From positions 868,001 to 932,000 of the forward strand of contig NZ_JBHUOZ010000003.1 in assembly GCF_042686025.1 (NCBI RefSeq): a stretch of DNA of 64,000 bases, given 5' to 3'. The number at the start of each line of letters is the position of its first letter. Within the stretch, counting starts at the first letter, position 1. Shown in pieces: positions 61,502-64,000 of this stretch. Position numbers and translations under genes: made by a program. The notes beneath the pieces are model-generated. The model ran no database searches, was not told the origin of the DNA, and saw only the letters and a program-made list of their open reading frames with translations. Source of the DNA: Terrimonas rubra. GTDB lineage: Bacteria > Bacteroidota > Bacteroidia > Chitinophagales > Chitinophagaceae.

Positions 61502-61861
61502 TGCGATCCGGGATTCAGGATAGTATGTCATCAATTATAATATACTCTATACAATAAATGAACAGGTAATAGTACCTGTTAAATAATTAAGTATTAGTTG
61601 TAGTAACGCTAAGTGTTTATAATTAAAAAATTATAAACACTTAGCGTATTTGTAGAACTTCTTCGAAAAAAATTATCGAGTACCACTATGACGTTTTTCC
61701 TGCAATGTAATTGCCTGTAATATTACGGTCTGTAATCCCTTGATGGGGACACCTGCTTACTTCTGAAAACACCAGCACCGTTATTTTTTATTCATTATTC
61801 TTTGTTTCCGATGCTTTATACTATTAAGTAATAAAGTACATAAACCCTAAAACTAACCGTT
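61502..61861. other. Intergenic region with two inverted repeats
   Basis: AACAGGTA/TACCTGTT (61561-61580) and a 19 bp perfect inverted repeat at 61606-61624 and 61629-61647 lie in the middle. The region after 61650 is AT-rich and should contain the promoter of the large secreted protein, but no exact TAnnTTTG box was found. No gene is supported. Confidence 0.6.
61606..61647. repeat. Perfect 19 bp inverted repeat, 4-base loop
   Basis: ACGCTAAGTGTTTATAATT is followed, after AAAA, by its exact reverse complement. It has no T run on either side, which weakens the case for a normal terminator. It may be a bidirectional terminator-like element or a small mobile or protein-binding element. Confidence 0.8.
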
Positions 61862-64000
61862 ATGAACTTCAAAATCTACGTGTTATGGATTTGTGCGCTC
61901 TTTTTATCTCTTTCCCCTATTTACAGTCAGTCTCCCGGTGGGGTAGCACCGGCTGCATGGTATAAAGCTGATGCAGCGGGTACCGTTTTTTCTGATGCCG
62001 GTACTACACCGGCTGCCAATAACAGCACTGTTCAGCAGTGGAATAGTGTTATTGGAAGTTTTCCTTTGTTACAGGCAAGTTCAGGTGCAAGACCGGTGTT
62101 CTCCAACGCATCTGTGCTGGCTAACTTTAATCCTACGGTTACTTTCGATGGCAGTAATGACTGGATGCAGTTTACTGCCGGTGCCGGTGTAAATGTTATA
62201 GACAGGACGAATGGTACTTTGTATGCTGCCGGTTATATGAACCTGTTAAAACGAAGTGGTTTCCTGGGTTTTCATCCTTCCATGGATTATCCCGGTCTGC
62301 ATTTTTTCAGCGATAATAAAATGTTGTTTTTTACCGGTGGTCCCGGATATCAGGGTGTAAGTACGGATGTGATGCAGGCGCAGAAATATTTTAATACTGG
62401 TGCAGGCTGGCAGAATGGGGGAGGTAGTTCAGCAGGTTATGCCGGCGCTACTGTTTCGCTGAACGGTACACGGATTGATTATACAGGTACCCAGTTGAAT
62501 AATGCCAACCTCAGTACCGGTGCCCGGGACCTGAGGATAGGTGCTGATAATAACTATGGTTCTTTCAGCGGCCAGCTTAATGAAATTTTGATATTTGAAG
62601 ACAGGTTAACAGCTGCCCAGATGGATCAGCTGGAAACCTATCTTGCTATAAAATATGGCACTACTTATGCACATGGTATACGCGATTATAAAAATGCCGG
62701 CGGTGGTACAGTATGGAATGCCGTTGCTAACAATGGCTATCATTTTAATATAGCCGGTATTGCCCGTGATGATATGGGGGCTTTATACCAGAAACAGTCC
62801 TGGAGCACCAACTCCGGTCAGCAGGTGCTGATCGGTGTAGGAGGACTTGCAAATACAAATGCCGCTAACGGAGGAACGTTGACAGATAATCAATACTTGA
62901 TTTGGGGCGATAATGGCCTGGTAAAAGCACCAACTGTTGTTCTTAGCGGTTTTACAGGGCTTTCACACCGGTTTGCTTCTGTTTGGAAAGTAGAAAACAA
63001 TGGAGTGGGTACTGTAAGGGTTGCCTGGGCAAAAGGCTTGTCTAATCTTAGTATTATTCAAAGTACCGATGCCATATTCAATGCAGGTGATGCAACCACT
63101 GCCATGACGGGAGAAGTTACGGTGAACGGTATTGTATATAACTATGCTGATGTAGTGTTGGCTAACGGACAGTATTTTACATTTGCGGCCAAACTGGCCG
63201 GTCCCGGAGGTATTACTGCTGATTTGCGTGTATGGTTGAAGTCGAATGAAGGCTTTAGCCCTTCATCATGGTCAGATTTTTCCGGGTTCAATAATCATTA
63301 CACGCAAACAAATAGTAGCAGGCAACCATTTACTGCTACAACAATGTATAATTTCAATCCCGTTGTTGACTTCGGAACCACAGGCGCTGATGCCCGTTTT
63401 ATGGCTGTTCCTGCAGGTAAGCCATATTCGGCTAATGGCACCAACAGCTCTGTTTTTACCGTAAATCTTGATAGAGGTGTTGGTGGGTATGCCGATATTA
63501 TTGGTTTTGGTGCGACCACCACGACAGCGAGCCTGATCAATGCGAACACTCCAGTATTTACCAGATTGGGCGCGAACGTAGTAAATTATCCTTACTCGGA
63601 TGCCAGTCCGGCCTTACCCGCTGTAGCGGCAAATAAATTGTACCTGAATGACGTGTCATTTACCGTAGGCACTGCAGGCATTAAGTATGCTCAGAATGGT
63701 ACCACCGGGGCGAATACGCAAACTTTTGCAGCAGTTTATTCAAAGCATGCCGACGGAAGTATATTAGGATCGCAACCGGAAGTCAGAAATGGATTGATAG
63801 GTGAAGTTATTGCTTATGAAAGAGATCTTACTGAAGCCGAAAAACAACGGGTGAGAACGTACGCTTCAATAAAATATGGCATTACCCTGCCACACGACTA
63901 TATAGCAAGTGATGGCACTACGATATTATGGAACCGGACTGTTAACACGGGCTATAATAATAATATTGCCGGCTTGGCTAATGATGAAGGCAGTAAGTTA
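61862..64000 (+). CDS. Large secreted LamG-like repeat protein (5' part)
   Basis: A long exported protein cut by the right window edge after 713 codons. ATG 61862 starts a signal peptide ending at IYSQ. The rest contains repeated lectin/laminin-G-like modules (AAWYKADAAG, TFDGSNDWMQF, LNEILIFEDRLTAAQMDQLETYLAIKYG, then HGIRDY...VWNAVANNGYHFNIAGIARDD). A second copy begins near residue 455 (LRVWLKSNEGFSPSSW) with KQRVRTYASIKYGITLPHDY and NNNIAGLANDEG. Such modules with the IKYG-x-T block occur in gliding-motility or type IX-secreted proteins of Bacteroidota; a C-terminal sorting domain would lie outside. Confidence 0.78.
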   Translation, partial: MNFKIYVLWICALFLSLSPIYSQSPGGVAPAAWYKADAAGTVFSDAGTTPAANNSTVQQWNSVIGSFPLLQASSGARPVFSNASVLANFNPTVTFDGSNDWMQFTAGAGVNVIDRTNGTLYAAGYMNLLKRSGFLGFHPSMDYPGLHFFSDNKMLFFTGGPGYQGVSTDVMQAQKYFNTGAGWQNGGGSSAGYAGATVSLNGTRIDYTGTQLNNANLSTGARDLRIGADNNYGSFSGQLNEILIFEDRLTAAQMDQLETYLAIKYGTTYAHGIRDYKNAGGGTVWNAVANNGYHFNIAGIARDDMGALYQKQSWSTNSGQQVLIGVGGLANTNAANGGTLTDNQYLIWGDNGLVKAPTVVLSGFTGLSHRFASVWKVENNGVGTVRVAWAKGLSNLSIIQSTDAIFNAGDATTAMTGEVTVNGIVYNYADVVLANGQYFTFAAKLAGPGGITADLRVWLKSNEGFSPSSWSDFSGFNNHYTQTNSSRQPFTATTMYNFNPVVDFGTTGADARFMAVPAGKPYSANGTNSSVFTVNLDRGVGGYADIIGFGATTTTASLINANTPVFTRLGANVVNYPYSDASPALPAVAANKLYLNDVSFTVGTAGIKYAQNGTTGANTQTFAAVYSKHADGSILGSQPEVRNGLIGEVIAYERDLTEAEKQRVRTYASIKYGITLPHDYIASDGTTILWNRTVNTGYNNNIAGLANDEGSKL

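Overview
The window looks like a chromosomal segment of a Bacteroidota bacterium, most likely family Chitinophagaceae. The evidence is SusC/SusD pairs, an Oar-type TonB-dependent receptor, BlaI/M56 and membrane AraC regulators typical of the phylum, Bacteroidota-type promoters (TTTG, about 19-20 bp, TAnnTTTG), weak Shine-Dalgarno sites and moderate GC. I saw no rRNA, CRISPR array, transposase or phage genes.

Layout: 1-5058 is housekeeping (murB 5' part, an NAD(P)-binding protein, priA, plsC-like acyltransferase, a DUF4258 lipoprotein). 5239-7329 is a BlaI/M56 regulator pair with operators on its promoter and a terminator. 7270-16265 has a surface-repeat protein, ribBA, an Oar-like TonB receptor, an acyl-CoA carboxylase beta subunit, rnhA and a redox pair (thioredoxin plus periplasmic rhodanese-thioredoxin). 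16321-21927 carries a GH28 and a large GH2-CBM32 enzyme. 22622-24277 is an AT-rich two-gene insert that I read as a Kiwa antiphage system, beside a tRNA-Gly/tRNA-Leu pair. 24844-29818 holds a glycosyltransferase, a histidine kinase, tRNA-Lys, tRNA-Leu, a GNAT, a pirin and an OsmC protein.

29871-53708 is the main accessory locus, a polysaccharide utilisation locus. A GntR/UTRA regulator diverges from SusC, SusD, a repeat lipoprotein, two tandem paralogous lipoproteins of a family I do not recognise, a GH2 beta-mannosidase-like enzyme, a GH92 alpha-mannosidase and an FHS-type sugar permease. A second operon follows: class I aldolase, Gfo/Idh/MocA oxidoreductase, D-lyxose/mannose isomerase-like cupin, PfkB kinase and an FAD/Fe-S 2-hydroxyacid dehydrogenase. 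A convergent sulfatase closes it. The same palindrome (CAACTTGTATATACAAGTTG and variants) precedes both operons at nearly the same distance from a TATATTTG -7 box, so the GntR protein probably controls both. The model is surface capture and trimming of a mannose-containing glycan, import of the sugar, isomerisation to a ketose, phosphorylation, aldol cleavage and oxidation of the resulting hydroxyacid.

53824-64000 contains a MocR regulator divergent from a DMT exporter plus an ATP-grasp ligase, a membrane protein, topoisomerase IB, a membrane AraC regulator, a C10-like cysteine peptidase and the 5' part of a large secreted LamG-like repeat protein. The most interesting items are the tandem unknown lipoproteins, the uncertain sugar pathway of the second operon with its shared operator, the Kiwa pair, and several structured non-coding stretches.
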